From an uncultured Eubacteriales bacterium (lineage in GTDB: Bacteria > Bacillota > Clostridia > Oscillospirales > CAG-272), in the NCBI GenBank assembly GCA_934401725.1, contig CAKRSS010000021.1, forward strand, positions 1 through 35,398: DNA of 35,398 nucleotides. Direction: 5' to 3'. The translations under genes and the position numbers were made by a program. Of the stretch, positions 16,534-25,113 are shown piece after piece. Numbering within the stretch: the first letter of the stretch is position 1; every line of letters begins with the position of its first letter. The notes beneath the pieces are model-generated. The model did not search any database. It was not told where the DNA came from and saw nothing but the letters and a program-made list of their open reading frames with translations.

Positions 16534-17426
16534 GATTGCGGGGTGAAGTGAGCAAAAACCGCTCGCTCTCGGGGCCAGCCCCGAACCCCGCTCGGGCGGC
16601 TTTTGAAAAAGCCCCCGAGACCCAGCAAAACTTTCAAAAATGGGCGGGGCAAAGTCTGTGAGACGCCGAGGTGGAAGGCTTTGAGCGTTTAAGTGCGTGC
16701 GGTGCGGCATCACGTTGTGGACGAGCACCGCCCTGCTTCGCGTGCGGTGCCCATTCGGAATGGTGGAGGGGCGTTTGTGAAGTGCACCCGATTCTCGAAA
16801 AAGATACCCCGCCTGCGGCGGCTAGCGTCGTGGTCGGTCACGTCTCCCGACGTAGGGGCGACCACCGGTCGCCCGCTTGCTTTAGCGAAAAGCAACCTCA
16901 TCCTAACAAGCAAAACGTCGGTTAAAGCCAAGGCTCCCTTGTGTAAAGGGAGCTGTCGCGTAGCGACTGAGGGATTGTTTTACGTTGGGTTCAGAACAGC
17001 TTTGTTCAGCGAAACCGTTCGCCTGACAATCCCTCAGTCACCTTCGGTGACAGCTCCCTTTGCACAAGGGAGCCTTGGCTTGAACCGATGCTTTGCCTGT
17101 ATCAATGAGGTTACTCTTTCCCGTCAGGGCGGCAACAGCGAAGCGTTTTGCCGCTGAACTATAACGCGGTGGACGAACGGTTTTCCACCCGTTCCGAATG
17201 GGCACCGGACGCGAAGCAGGGCGGTGCTGGTCTATCGTGGGATGCCGTAACACATGCACTTAAACGCCTAAAACCTTACGCCATGTCCGTCCGCAGACAT
17301 TAACCCGCCCATTTTTCAAAGTTTTCGCCCGCCTTTGGGGAGGCGGCGCGGGTCCAGCGCCGCGGAGCGCTGGCCGCGCTCCGCAGAGCGCAGAACTCCC
17401 CACGCTGGCCACCCACAGGCGCCCCC
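16534..17426. other. Gene-free, repeat-rich intergenic region
   Basis: No credible gene is found in this 893-bp stretch. Open frames here lack ribosome binding sites and encode low-quality Arg/Pro/Ala-rich products. It contains the large fold-back element at 16626-17326. GC-rich hairpins lie on both flanks: a GGGGC/GCCCC pair near 16570-16590, and CAGCGC/GCGCTG plus GAGCGC repeats near 17354-17392. Confidence 0.75.
16626..17326. repeat. Large imperfect fold-back element (about 700 bp)
   Basis: Matching inverted blocks run from the ends to the middle. AAAACTTT...AAAAATGGGCGGG at 16627-16648 pairs with 17303-17326. A block of about 75 bp, with GCGTTTAAGTGC and then CACCGCCCTGCTTCGCGT, at about 16685-16760 pairs with about 17196-17269. 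AACCTCAT...GCCAAGGCTCCCTTG at about 16893-16942 pairs with about 17069-17113. Inside, GGGAGCTGTC and TGAGGGATTGT (16948-16979) pair with 17025-17057, and each arm carries its own small hairpin (GTCGC/GCGAC and GTCACC/GGTGAC). It has no transposase and looks like a MITE-type or other dispersed repeat. Both ends are approximate. Confidence 0.75.
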
Positions 17427-20400
17427 TTAACTCCGCTCCCTCGCCACAGCCAGCATCAGTTTGATGCGGTTGAGCTGGTTGACCTCGCTTGCGCCGGGGT
17501 CGTAGTCAACGGCGGCTATGTTGGCCTCGGGGTAGGCGGCGCGCAGCGCCTTGATGACACCCTTGCCCATAACGTGGTTGGGCAGACAGCCAAAGGGCTG
17601 TATGCAGACAATATTCGGCACACCCTCGTGAAGCAGCTCGACCATTTCGCCGCAGAGGAACCACCCCTCACCGTACTGATTGCACATTGAGAGGAAGGGC
17701 CGCGCGTAGTCGGCAATCTTTCCGATGCTCACCGGTGGCGAGAACCGCCGACTTGCCACGAGCGCACGCGTCGCCGGCAGGCGCAAACGCTCCAGTGCGT
17801 CAACGCCCACCGCCGCTATAATGCGGTTGTACCACGCCCCGCCCAGCTCGCGACGACGCGGCTCCTTGTCGTATACCATCATCGCCATGAAGTCGAGAAA
17901 GTCCGGCACAACTGCCTCCGCACCCTCCCGCTCGAGCAGCTCGACTAAGTGATTGTTCGCCAGCGGCATGTACTTGACAAGTATCTCGCCCACAATGCCC
18001 ACTCGCGGCAGACGCCGCCCCTCGTCTATGGGCAGCTCGTCAAAATCGCGTACAATGCCCTCGCAGATGGCGCGGTAGCTGTACCGCTTCTCGACGCCGA
18101 GCAGCGTGTTTATGCATATCTCGCGCCACTTGGCGTGCAGCCGGTCGGCACTGCCCGCCTCAAGCTCGTACGGACGTACCCTGTACACACACCGCATGAG
18201 CAGATCCCCCCAGATCAGCGCGCGCATGCCGTCCATCAGCATAACCGGCGTCATTTTGAAGCCGCTGTTGCTCTCAAGCCCGCCCGCGTTGAGCGAAATT
18301 ACCGGAATGAACGACAACCCCGCCCGGTCAAGCGCCCGCCGGATGAACCCGACATAGTTGCTCGCACGGCAGCAGCCGCCCGTCTGCGTCATAAGAAGCG
18401 CCAGCTTGTGCACGTCGTAGCGCCCCGATAAAACCGCCTCCATCATCTGCCCCACCATTATGACAGACGGATAGCAGGCGTCGTTGTTGACGTACTTCAG
18501 ACCGATGTCCACCGCGCCGCGCGTGGCGTTGTTGAGTATCTCAACGTTGAAGCCGTACTTGCGGAACGCCGGCTCGATAAGATCAAAATGAACCGGACTC
18601 ATCTGCGGCGCAAGTATGGTGTAGCCCGCGTCGAACATGTCGCGCGTGAACTCACACCGCTCGTAATCGTATCCGCCGTGCTCTGCGCACGGCTTTTTCT
18701 CCTTCATCTTCATCGCGGCCAGCAAACTGCGTATGCGTATGCGCGCCGCGCCGAGGTTGTTCACCTCGTCGATCTTGAGCACGGTGTAAAACTTGCCCGC
18801 CGCCGTCAGTATGTCGCTTATCTGGTCGGTCGTGACCGCGTCAAGCCCGCAGCCGAACGAATTGAGCTGAACCAGCTCGAGGTCGTCGCTCGCCCCGACA
18901 AATTCGGCCGCGTCGTACATGCGCGAGTGGTAGGTCCACTGGTCGAGCACGCGCAGACGACGCCCGCCCGCGCCGCGCGCGGGCAGACTGTCCTCGGTGA
19001 ACACCGACAGCCCGTACGACGCTATCATCTCGGGAATTCCGTGGTTTATCTCGGGGTCGACGTGGTAAGGCCGCCCCGCGAGCACTATTCCCTGCCGCCC
19101 CGCCGCACGCATACGCGAGAGCATGGCAGCGCCCTCACGGCGGATGTCCTCCTTGGCCGCTATCTGCTCGACCCAGGCGGCGCGCGCCGCCGCACGCACC
19201 TCGCGCGCGGGAATGCCCCACTCGCCGCGGCAGATCTCAATCAGCCGCGAGGTGACGGTTCGCTCGTCGGTGAAGGCGAGGAACGGGTGGATAAAGCGCA
19301 CCCGCCCGCCCGCTACGTCCTCGACGTTGTTCTTGATGTTCTCGGGGTAGGAAATGACCATGGGGCAGTTGTAGTGGTTCTGCGCGCACTCGGTCTCGCG
19401 GCGCTCGAAAAACACGCTCGGATAGAAAATCGTCCCCACGCCGTGGTCGATAAGCCACTGAATGTGCCCGTGCACCAGCTTTGCCGGGTAGCACTCCGAC
19501 TCGGACGGTATCGACTCCATGCCGCGCTGGTATATCTTGCGGCTCGAGTAGGGCGAGAGCGTGACGGAAAAGCCGAGTCGGCCGAAAAACGTCGCCCAGA
19601 AGGGGTAATTTTCGAAAATATTCAGCACGCGCGGCATGCCGATGACGCCGCGCGGCGGGTTCTCCGGCATTTTGTAGTCGAACAGACGACGGCGCTTGTA
19701 TTCGAACATGTCCTCGCCGCGCTTGCCGCCGCCAACGCCCACGCGCCGCTCGCAGCGGTTGCCGGTGATGTATTTGCGGTTGCCCGAAAATGTGTTGACG
19801 GTAAGTAGACAGTTGTTCTCACAGCCGCCGCAGCGAGTCGTGACGCTGCTGTAGCTCAGCGCCGCGATGTCGTCGAAGCCGAGCATTGAGCCCGGTCGCC
19901 CGTCCGCACGCTCGCGCGCGATGAGCGCCGCGCCGAACGCCCCCATAAGACCGCATATGTCGGGACAGATGACCTCGGTGCCCGCAATGCTCTCAAGCGC
20001 GCGCAGAACCGCCTTGTTGTAAAACGTCCCGCCCTGCACGACGATGTGCTCGCCGAGGTCGCGCGCGTCGGCCAGCTTTATGACCTTGAAAAGCGCGTTC
20101 CTGACGACAGAATAGGCAAGTCCCGCCGAGATGTCCTCGACGCTCGCTCCCTCCTTCTGTGCCTGCTTGACGTTGGAGTTCATGAAAACGGTGCAGCGCG
20201 TCCCGAGGTCGACGGGCGCGTCGGCGAACAGCGCCGCCTCGGCAAACTGCCCCGCCGTCAGCCCCAGCGAAACGGCAAAATTCTCGATAAACGAGCCACA
20301 GCCCGACGAGCAGGCCTCGTTGAGCAGTATGCTGTCGACGTTGCCGTCGCGCAGCTTTATGCACTTCATGTCCTGCCCGCCGATGTCGAGCACGCAATCT

Positions 20401-21653
20401 GTCAGCGGGTCGAAAAACATGGCGGCGCGCGCGTGCGCGACCGTCTCGACCTCGCCCTCGTCGAGCGAAAAGGCCGATTTCAGCAGCTGCTCGCCGTATC
20501 CCGTCGAGCAGGAGCGCATTATGCGCGCGCTCTTCGGTATGACGGCGCTCAGCCGCCCCATGGCGTCGATGGCGGTACGGACGGGGTCTCCGCGGTTGTT
20601 CTGATAGTCGTAGAACAGCAGCTCACCCTCCTCCCCGATAAGCACCAGCTTGGTCGTGGTCGACCCGGCGTCGATGCCGAGGTAGCAGTCGCCCGTGTAG
20701 CTCGAAAGCTCGCCGCGGCGGACGCGCGCACGTGCGTGGCGCGCCTCAAACGCCTCGTATTCGGCGCGGTCGACGAAAAGCGGCGACAGCCGCCCCGTCT
20801 CGTACCGCACGCCCGACGTGCGCTCGAGCGCCTCGTCGAGCTGGCCCATGGTCATGAGCTCGCCGCCGTCGCGCTGCATGGCGGCTCCCATGGCGGCGAA
20901 AAGGTGCGAATTGTCCGGGTCGATGACCTGCTCGGGCGTCAGGTGAAGCGTGCGGACGAAGGCCGCCTTGAGCTCGGGCATAAAGTGAAGCGGGCCGCCG
21001 AGAAACGCAACGTTGCCGCGTATCGGCTTGCCGCAGGCAAGCCCGGACACCGTCTGGTTGACAACCGCCTGAAAGATCGAGGCGGCGATGTCGGAGCGAG
21101 CCGCGCCGTCGTTTATGAGCGGCTGGATGTCCGACTTGGCGAAAACGCCGCACCGCGACGCGATGGGATATATCTCATGCGCGTCTGCGGCGGCGAGGTT
21201 TAGCCCCGCGGCATCGGTCTGAAGCAGCGCCGCCATCTGGTCGATGAAGGAGCCCGTGCCGCCCGCGCAGACGCCGTTCATGCGCTCCTCAAGGCCGCCG
21301 TCGAAATAAATTATCTTGGCGTCCTCGCCGCCGAGCTCGACGGCGACGTCGGTGCGCGGGTAGAGCGTGCGCAGCGCCGTCGCAACGGCGACCACCTCCT
21401 GCACAAAGGGCAGGGACAGTGTCCCCGCCATACTTATAGCACCCGAACCGGTCATATGTATATCGAGCGTAACGTCGCCGAGCGCCGCGCGCGCCTCGGC
21501 AACAAGCGCCGCAAGCGCCTCGCGCGTCTGCGCCATGTGCCGCCGGTACTCGCCGAACAGCACCTCACCCTCACGCCCCAGCACCGCCAGCTTTACGGTG
21601 GTGGAGCCTATATCAATTCCCGCCCGCAGAGGGGCGTTATTCAGGTTTTCCAT
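17427..21653 (-). CDS. Fused 2-hydroxyacyl-CoA dehydratase activase-related protein (BadF/BcrA ATPase pair plus DUF2229 and dehydratase-like domains)
   Basis: A 1408-residue cytosolic protein. Two ASKHA-type ATPase domains are in tandem. The first covers about residues 10-265 (GIDIGSTTVKLAV at 12-24, CAGGTGSFID at 129-138). The second covers about 322-585 (GIDAGSTTTKLVLIG at 326-340, CSSGCGSFIENF at 448-459). Next comes a Cys-rich CGGCENNC at 608-615, a DUF2229-like region from about 665, and a dehydratase-like C-terminal part with CNQYGEGWFLCGE and FGCLPNHVMGKG. Activases of this family carry a bridging 4Fe-4S cluster and use ATP hydrolysis to deliver a low-potential electron to a dehydratase. 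The fused protein's own substrate is unknown and no separate dehydratase gene is nearby. It overlaps plsY by 13 bases and has a GAGGTG site. Confidence 0.88.
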   Translation of the reverse strand: MENLNNAPLRAGIDIGSTTVKLAVLGREGEVLFGEYRRHMAQTREALAALVAEARAALGDVTLDIHMTGSGAISMAGTLSLPFVQEVVAVATALRTLYPRTDVAVELGGEDAKIIYFDGGLEERMNGVCAGGTGSFIDQMAALLQTDAAGLNLAAADAHEIYPIASRCGVFAKSDIQPLINDGAARSDIAASIFQAVVNQTVSGLACGKPIRGNVAFLGGPLHFMPELKAAFVRTLHLTPEQVIDPDNSHLFAAMGAAMQRDGGELMTMGQLDEALERTSGVRYETGRLSPLFVDRAEYEAFEARHARARVRRGELSSYTGDCYLGIDAGSTTTKLVLIGEEGELLFYDYQNNRGDPVRTAIDAMGRLSAVIPKSARIMRSCSTGYGEQLLKSAFSLDEGEVETVAHARAAMFFDPLTDCVLDIGGQDMKCIKLRDGNVDSILLNEACSSGCGSFIENFAVSLGLTAGQFAEAALFADAPVDLGTRCTVFMNSNVKQAQKEGASVEDISAGLAYSVVRNALFKVIKLADARDLGEHIVVQGGTFYNKAVLRALESIAGTEVICPDICGLMGAFGAALIARERADGRPGSMLGFDDIAALSYSSVTTRCGGCENNCLLTVNTFSGNRKYITGNRCERRVGVGGGKRGEDMFEYKRRRLFDYKMPENPPRGVIGMPRVLNIFENYPFWATFFGRLGFSVTLSPYSSRKIYQRGMESIPSESECYPAKLVHGHIQWLIDHGVGTIFYPSVFFERRETECAQNHYNCPMVISYPENIKNNVEDVAGGRVRFIHPFLAFTDERTVTSRLIEICRGEWGIPAREVRAAARAAWVEQIAAKEDIRREGAAMLSRMRAAGRQGIVLAGRPYHVDPEINHGIPEMIASYGLSVFTEDSLPARGAGGRRLRVLDQWTYHSRMYDAAEFVGASDDLELVQLNSFGCGLDAVTTDQISDILTAAGKFYTVLKIDEVNNLGAARIRIRSLLAAMKMKEKKPCAEHGGYDYERCEFTRDMFDAGYTILAPQMSPVHFDLIEPAFRKYGFNVEILNNATRGAVDIGLKYVNNDACYPSVIMVGQMMEAVLSGRYDVHKLALLMTQTGGCCRASNYVGFIRRALDRAGLSFIPVISLNAGGLESNSGFKMTPVMLMDGMRALIWGDLLMRCVYRVRPYELEAGSADRLHAKWREICINTLLGVEKRYSYRAICEGIVRDFDELPIDEGRRLPRVGIVGEILVKYMPLANNHLVELLEREGAEAVVPDFLDFMAMMVYDKEPRRRELGGAWYNRIIAAVGVDALERLRLPATRALVASRRFSPPVSIGKIADYARPFLSMCNQYGEGWFLCGEMVELLHEGVPNIVCIQPFGCLPNHVMGKGVIKALRAAYPEANIAAVDYDPGASEVNQLNRIKLMLAVARERS

Positions 21654-22285
21654 TGATACACCTCAACTTTTTTATGACCGAAGCTGAACTTCGGCTCATC
21701 GCCGCGCATCAGCCGCGCAATATTGCCGCGGTGCCGCACAATCACGAACAGCACGCACCCGGCATACATCAGACAGACCGCAGTCGTCCCGCCGAAGACG
21801 ACCACGAATATCGCCCCCACGATAAGCGCGCCCAGCGTCGATAGCGACATATATTTTGTCGTGAGCAGCGCCACAACCAGCACCGCCGTTCCGATAGCCC
21901 CCGCGCCGGGGTGAATGAACCACAGCGTCGAGAGGCAGACCAGAAAGCCCTTGCCACCGCGGAAGCGGTACATGACGGGATAAGCGTGTCCGAGCAGCGC
22001 GAATGTACCGGCGTAGGCGACTCCGAGCGTTCTCGAGCCGCAATAGTACGAGAACAGCGTCCCCGCCGCCACGGATATAAGCGCACCCTTGCCTATGTCG
22101 AGCACGAACACAAGCCATGCGTACTTATGCCCGAACACACGCGCAAAGTTGGTAAAGCCGGGGTTTCCGCTGCCGGATTTGCGTATATCCTCATGATATA
22201 TTGCTTTTGACAGAATTATCGCGGGGTTGAGCCCCGAGATAAAGTAGGCGGCGAGCGCCACAATAAAATATACGGCGATATTCAT
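21641..22285 (-). CDS. plsY: Acyl-phosphate:glycerol-3-phosphate acyltransferase PlsY
   Basis: Integral membrane enzyme, 214 residues, that moves an acyl group from acyl-phosphate to glycerol-3-phosphate, the first acylation step in most Gram-positive bacteria. Its motifs are GSGNPGFTNFARVFG at about 38-52 and GHAYPVMYRFRGGKG near 100-114. Hydrophobic segments are spaced as in the known multi-helix fold. The start has a GGAGA site 6 bases upstream. It lies 27 bases after fakA and overlaps the next gene. That places it next to the enzymes that make acyl-phosphate, which supports the call. Confidence 0.95.
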   Translation of the reverse strand: MNIAVYFIVALAAYFISGLNPAIILSKAIYHEDIRKSGSGNPGFTNFARVFGHKYAWLVFVLDIGKGALISVAAGTLFSYYCGSRTLGVAYAGTFALLGHAYPVMYRFRGGKGFLVCLSTLWFIHPGAGAIGTAVLVVALLTTKYMSLSTLGALIVGAIFVVVFGGTTAVCLMYAGCVLFVIVRHRGNIARLMRGDEPKFSFGHKKVEVYQWKT

Positions 22286-22312
22286 TGCATGTCTCCAATG
22301 AGAGGCACAGCC

Positions 22313-23956
22313 TCACTCGATAATGAAAATGTAGTGATAAATATCCTGCCCGCCGTCGGTCACGTAGACCTCACAGCCGGGGTGGGTGGCGGCGAGATAC
22401 TCGCGGATGGCGTCGGTCTCGCAGGCGTCGGCGTCGCGGCCGCAGATGACTATGCAGACCTCGTGGTCGGCAAAGTCGATGCCGTCAAGCAGACATCGCG
22501 CGGTATCGGCGCGGTCGTTGTCGGCCGAGAGCACGTTGTCGCCGACAAAGCCGATGTACTCGCCGCGATAGAGCGACAGGCCGTCGGCCTCGGTGTCGCG
22601 CGAGCAGGTCGAGACGGCGGCCGTGACGACGCCCTCCATGGCCATGCTGAGGTCGGAGAGTATCTGCTCGGTGTCGCCGGACGAGGTGTCGAGCATGGTA
22701 ATAGCGGCGTGTCCCTCGCCTATGTTGTGGCTCTCGAGCACGCGGACGTCGGCCCCGTCGTACATTCCGGCGGCCTGTCGTGCCGTGAGAATGACGTTGC
22801 CGTTGTTCGGCAGGACGATTATTGTGTCGGCGTTGACGCGCCGGAAGGCGTCGAGAAAGTCCGCCGCGGACGGATTCATGCTCTGCCCGCCGTTGACGAC
22901 GACGTCGGCCCCCAGCTCGCGGAACATGTTCTGTATGCCCGCCCCGCAGGCCACGGCGACCACGCCGTACGGCTTGCGCTCGCCCGCGCCGTCGTCCGGC
23001 AGCGGCTCGCTCTCGAGGCTGTTGTGCTGAAGCGACATGTTCTCGATTTTGACCGTCAGAAACTCGCCGAACTGACGGCAGAAGGCCAGCACGCGATCCG
23101 GCGTCATGGTGTGCACGTGTATCTTGACGGCGCTCCCCGTCTTGAATGTGACGACCGACTCGCCGATGGTGGCCAGATAGTCCTTTATGACGTTGACGTC
23201 GAAATTATGCACGTCCGTCTTGGCGTTCTGCAGGCGCAGCAGCACCTCGGTGCAGTAGCCGAACTCGAGCACGCTGTCCTCGGTGAAGCGGCTGACGTCT
23301 ACCTTCGGTACCTTGCCGCCCGTCTCCCCGGCGTCGTCATCGTCGTCAACGCCCTCGAGCGCGCGGCGCGCGCCCTCGGAGATGCGTATCAGTCCCGCGC
23401 CGCCCGAGTCGACGACGCCCGCCTTTTTGAGCACGTGAAGAAGCTCCGGCGTGCGCGCCAGCGAGCGCTCGGCCTCCTCGAGGAAAGCGTCAAGCAGCGT
23501 GTTGACAGTCTCCGCGCCCGACGCGGCGGCAAACTCGGTCGCCTCGCGCGCGACGGTGAGTATCGTGCCCTCCGTCGGCTCCATGACGGCGCGGTAGGCG
23601 TGCGCCACGCCCTCGCGCATGGCGCGCGTCAGCTCGGGAATGCCGGCCTCGGCCACGCCGTCGAGCCCGGCGGCGATGCCGTCGAACAGCTGCGAGAGTA
23701 TAACGCCAGAGTTGCCGCGCGCGGACAGAAGCATTCCGTCCGCCACGGCGCGGGCGGCGCGGCCGAGGTTATCGCACCCGTCGGTGTCGACTGCGGTGCC
23801 GCCCTGCATGGTCAGCAGCATGTTGTCGCCGGTGTCGCCGTCGGGTATCGGGAAAACGTTGAGATCATTGACAGACGCAGCGTGGCGGCGCAGATTGGCC
23901 ATTCCCGCCGTCACCATGTGCTTGAAGGCGGCCGCGTCAAGAGTATATATATTCAT
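22313..23956 (-). CDS. fakA: Fatty acid kinase catalytic subunit FakA (DAK2/YloV family)
   Basis: A 547-residue cytosolic kinase that phosphorylates a fatty acid held by a FakB (DegV-type) protein, giving acyl-phosphate. The N-terminal DAK2 (DhaL-like) domain carries the metal/nucleotide motif LNVFPIPDGDTGDNM at 32-46 and SARGNSGVILSQ at 78-89. A middle domain and a C-terminal FakA-type domain follow, for the expected full length. The ATG has a GGAAGG site 9 bases upstream. It lies between a DegV gene and plsY, as its role predicts. Confidence 0.95.
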   Translation of the reverse strand: MNIYTLDAAAFKHMVTAGMANLRRHAASVNDLNVFPIPDGDTGDNMLLTMQGGTAVDTDGCDNLGRAARAVADGMLLSARGNSGVILSQLFDGIAAGLDGVAEAGIPELTRAMREGVAHAYRAVMEPTEGTILTVAREATEFAAASGAETVNTLLDAFLEEAERSLARTPELLHVLKKAGVVDSGGAGLIRISEGARRALEGVDDDDDAGETGGKVPKVDVSRFTEDSVLEFGYCTEVLLRLQNAKTDVHNFDVNVIKDYLATIGESVVTFKTGSAVKIHVHTMTPDRVLAFCRQFGEFLTVKIENMSLQHNSLESEPLPDDGAGERKPYGVVAVACGAGIQNMFRELGADVVVNGGQSMNPSAADFLDAFRRVNADTIIVLPNNGNVILTARQAAGMYDGADVRVLESHNIGEGHAAITMLDTSSGDTEQILSDLSMAMEGVVTAAVSTCSRDTEADGLSLYRGEYIGFVGDNVLSADNDRADTARCLLDGIDFADHEVCIVICGRDADACETDAIREYLAATHPGCEVYVTDGGQDIYHYIFIIE

Positions 23957-24004
23957 GAAATAATCCCTTCCATGCCGTCCTTGACGGCTGAAACATTTTT
24001 CGTT

Positions 24005-24055
24005 TTAAGGCGTCCCGCGCAATTGCACCATCGGAATTGCGCGGGGATGCCTTAA
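24005..24055. repeat. Hairpin between the DegV and fakA genes
   Basis: Imperfect arms of about 20 bp (TTAAGGCGTCCCGCGCAATT at 24005-24024 against its near-complement at 24035-24055) close a 10-base loop. No U-run follows in the minus direction, so it is not a standard terminator. It may be an RNA processing or stability element, or an attenuator within the operon. Confidence 0.55.
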
Positions 24056-24084
24056 GGTGGGAGTGTACGTTGTGTCAACGCTCC

Positions 24085-24978
24085 TCACGCGCCCGCCCTG
24101 AAAGTCACCTGCTTACCGAGCGCGAATATTCCGACAGCGTCCGGCCCTATCGAGGCTCCGATGATGGGCCCGATGTAGCCGACGTACACCTCGCGGCAGT
24201 TGATTTCGTCGCGTATCAGCTTGCGCAGCACCTCGACCTCCTCGTCCGAGCAGTCGGCGTGCGCGAGGAAGACGGTCTGGTTCTCGGGGTTCTCGATGCT
24301 TTCCTTCAGCATTGAGACTATCTCGCGGAAGGACGTCTGTCTGCCCTTGACCTTTCTGAAGGCGGCCTGCTCACCGTCGACGTCGGAGATGATGATAGGC
24401 TTGACGCCCATCAGGTTGCCGAAGAAGGCAGCCGGTCCCTTGACGCGGCCGGAGCGGCGCAACGCGTCGAGCGAGTGGACGGTTACGTACTCATTGACGC
24501 GCTTGCGGATGCTGATGATGTAGTCCGCAATCTCTCGGGCGGAGTGCTCGCCGTCGTTCATTTTGGCGGCCTCGATGGCGAGCAGACCCTCGCCGAGGCT
24601 GGCGTTGTAGGAGTCGATGCTTATGACGGTGCGGTCGGGGTTGTCGGCCATCAGCTTCTCTGCCAGCACGTGCGCCGTGTTGACCGAGCCCGACTGCTTG
24701 GACGCGCAGGCGATGTAAACGATATCGTAGCCCTCGGCAATGTACCTGCCGAAGACGCGGTTGAACTCGTCGACGGGCACCTGAGTGGTGGTTATTCTCT
24801 TGCCCGAACGCATTATGTTGTAAAAGCTGTGAACCTCCTCGGGGGTCCATGCGAGATCTGCCGCGGACGTCACACCCTCGTAGACGGTGTTCATTTTGGC
24901 ATAGTCTATGCCGTAGCGCTCCATGAGCTCGGGGGTAAGATCCGAGCAGGAATCCGTGATTATTTTAACCTTGTGCAT
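24085..24978 (-). CDS. DegV family fatty-acid-binding protein (FakB-like)
   Basis: A 297-residue cytosolic protein that binds a fatty acid and presents its carboxylate to FakA. It opens with KIITDSCSDLTPELMERYGI, the usual DegV start, and has TTTQVPVDEF and SKQSGSVNTAHVL further in. RRSGRVKGPAAFFGNLMGVKPII near residues 160-182 is the family's lipid-binding segment. The ATG at 24978 has GGAGGC 5 bases upstream. A longer frame to 25005 is not supported. It precedes fakA by 128 bases that include a hairpin. Which fatty acid it prefers is not visible. Confidence 0.9.
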   Translation of the reverse strand: MHKVKIITDSCSDLTPELMERYGIDYAKMNTVYEGVTSAADLAWTPEEVHSFYNIMRSGKRITTTQVPVDEFNRVFGRYIAEGYDIVYIACASKQSGSVNTAHVLAEKLMADNPDRTVISIDSYNASLGEGLLAIEAAKMNDGEHSAREIADYIISIRKRVNEYVTVHSLDALRRSGRVKGPAAFFGNLMGVKPIIISDVDGEQAAFRKVKGRQTSFREIVSMLKESIENPENQTVFLAHADCSDEEVEVLRKLIRDEINCREVYVGYIGPIIGASIGPDAVGIFALGKQVTFRAGA

Positions 24979-25063
24979 AATAAGCCTCCGCAAAATTCCG
25001 GACACAGTCCGACATGATTCGCCGAAATGTTACAATTCATTTCTAAACTGAAACGAAACAAAT

Positions 25064-25107
25064 AAAAAAAGTCTCCCCGCGCGCGGAAATACCGCGCGCG
25101 GGGAGAC
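25064..25107 (-). terminator. Terminator of the SPFH/P-type ATPase operon
   Basis: On the minus strand a perfect 16-bp stem (GTCTCCCCGCGCGCGG and its complement, 5-base loop) is followed by seven T. It is the first clear terminator after the promoter at 33363-33391, and it lies 6 bases past the P-type ATPase stop. Confidence 0.95.
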
Positions 25108-25113
25108 CTGAGC

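Noticed and set aside
16693..17157. Open frames in the fold-back element
   Set aside because: They follow the inverted repeat and have no ribosome binding site and no family features.
22289..24055. Long plus-strand open frame opposite fakA
   Set aside because: Antisense shadow of a gene with intact family motifs. No ribosome binding site or domain.
24005..24055. Rho-independent terminator after the DegV gene
   Set aside because: The stem is followed by an A-rich stretch on the minus strand and not by a U-run.
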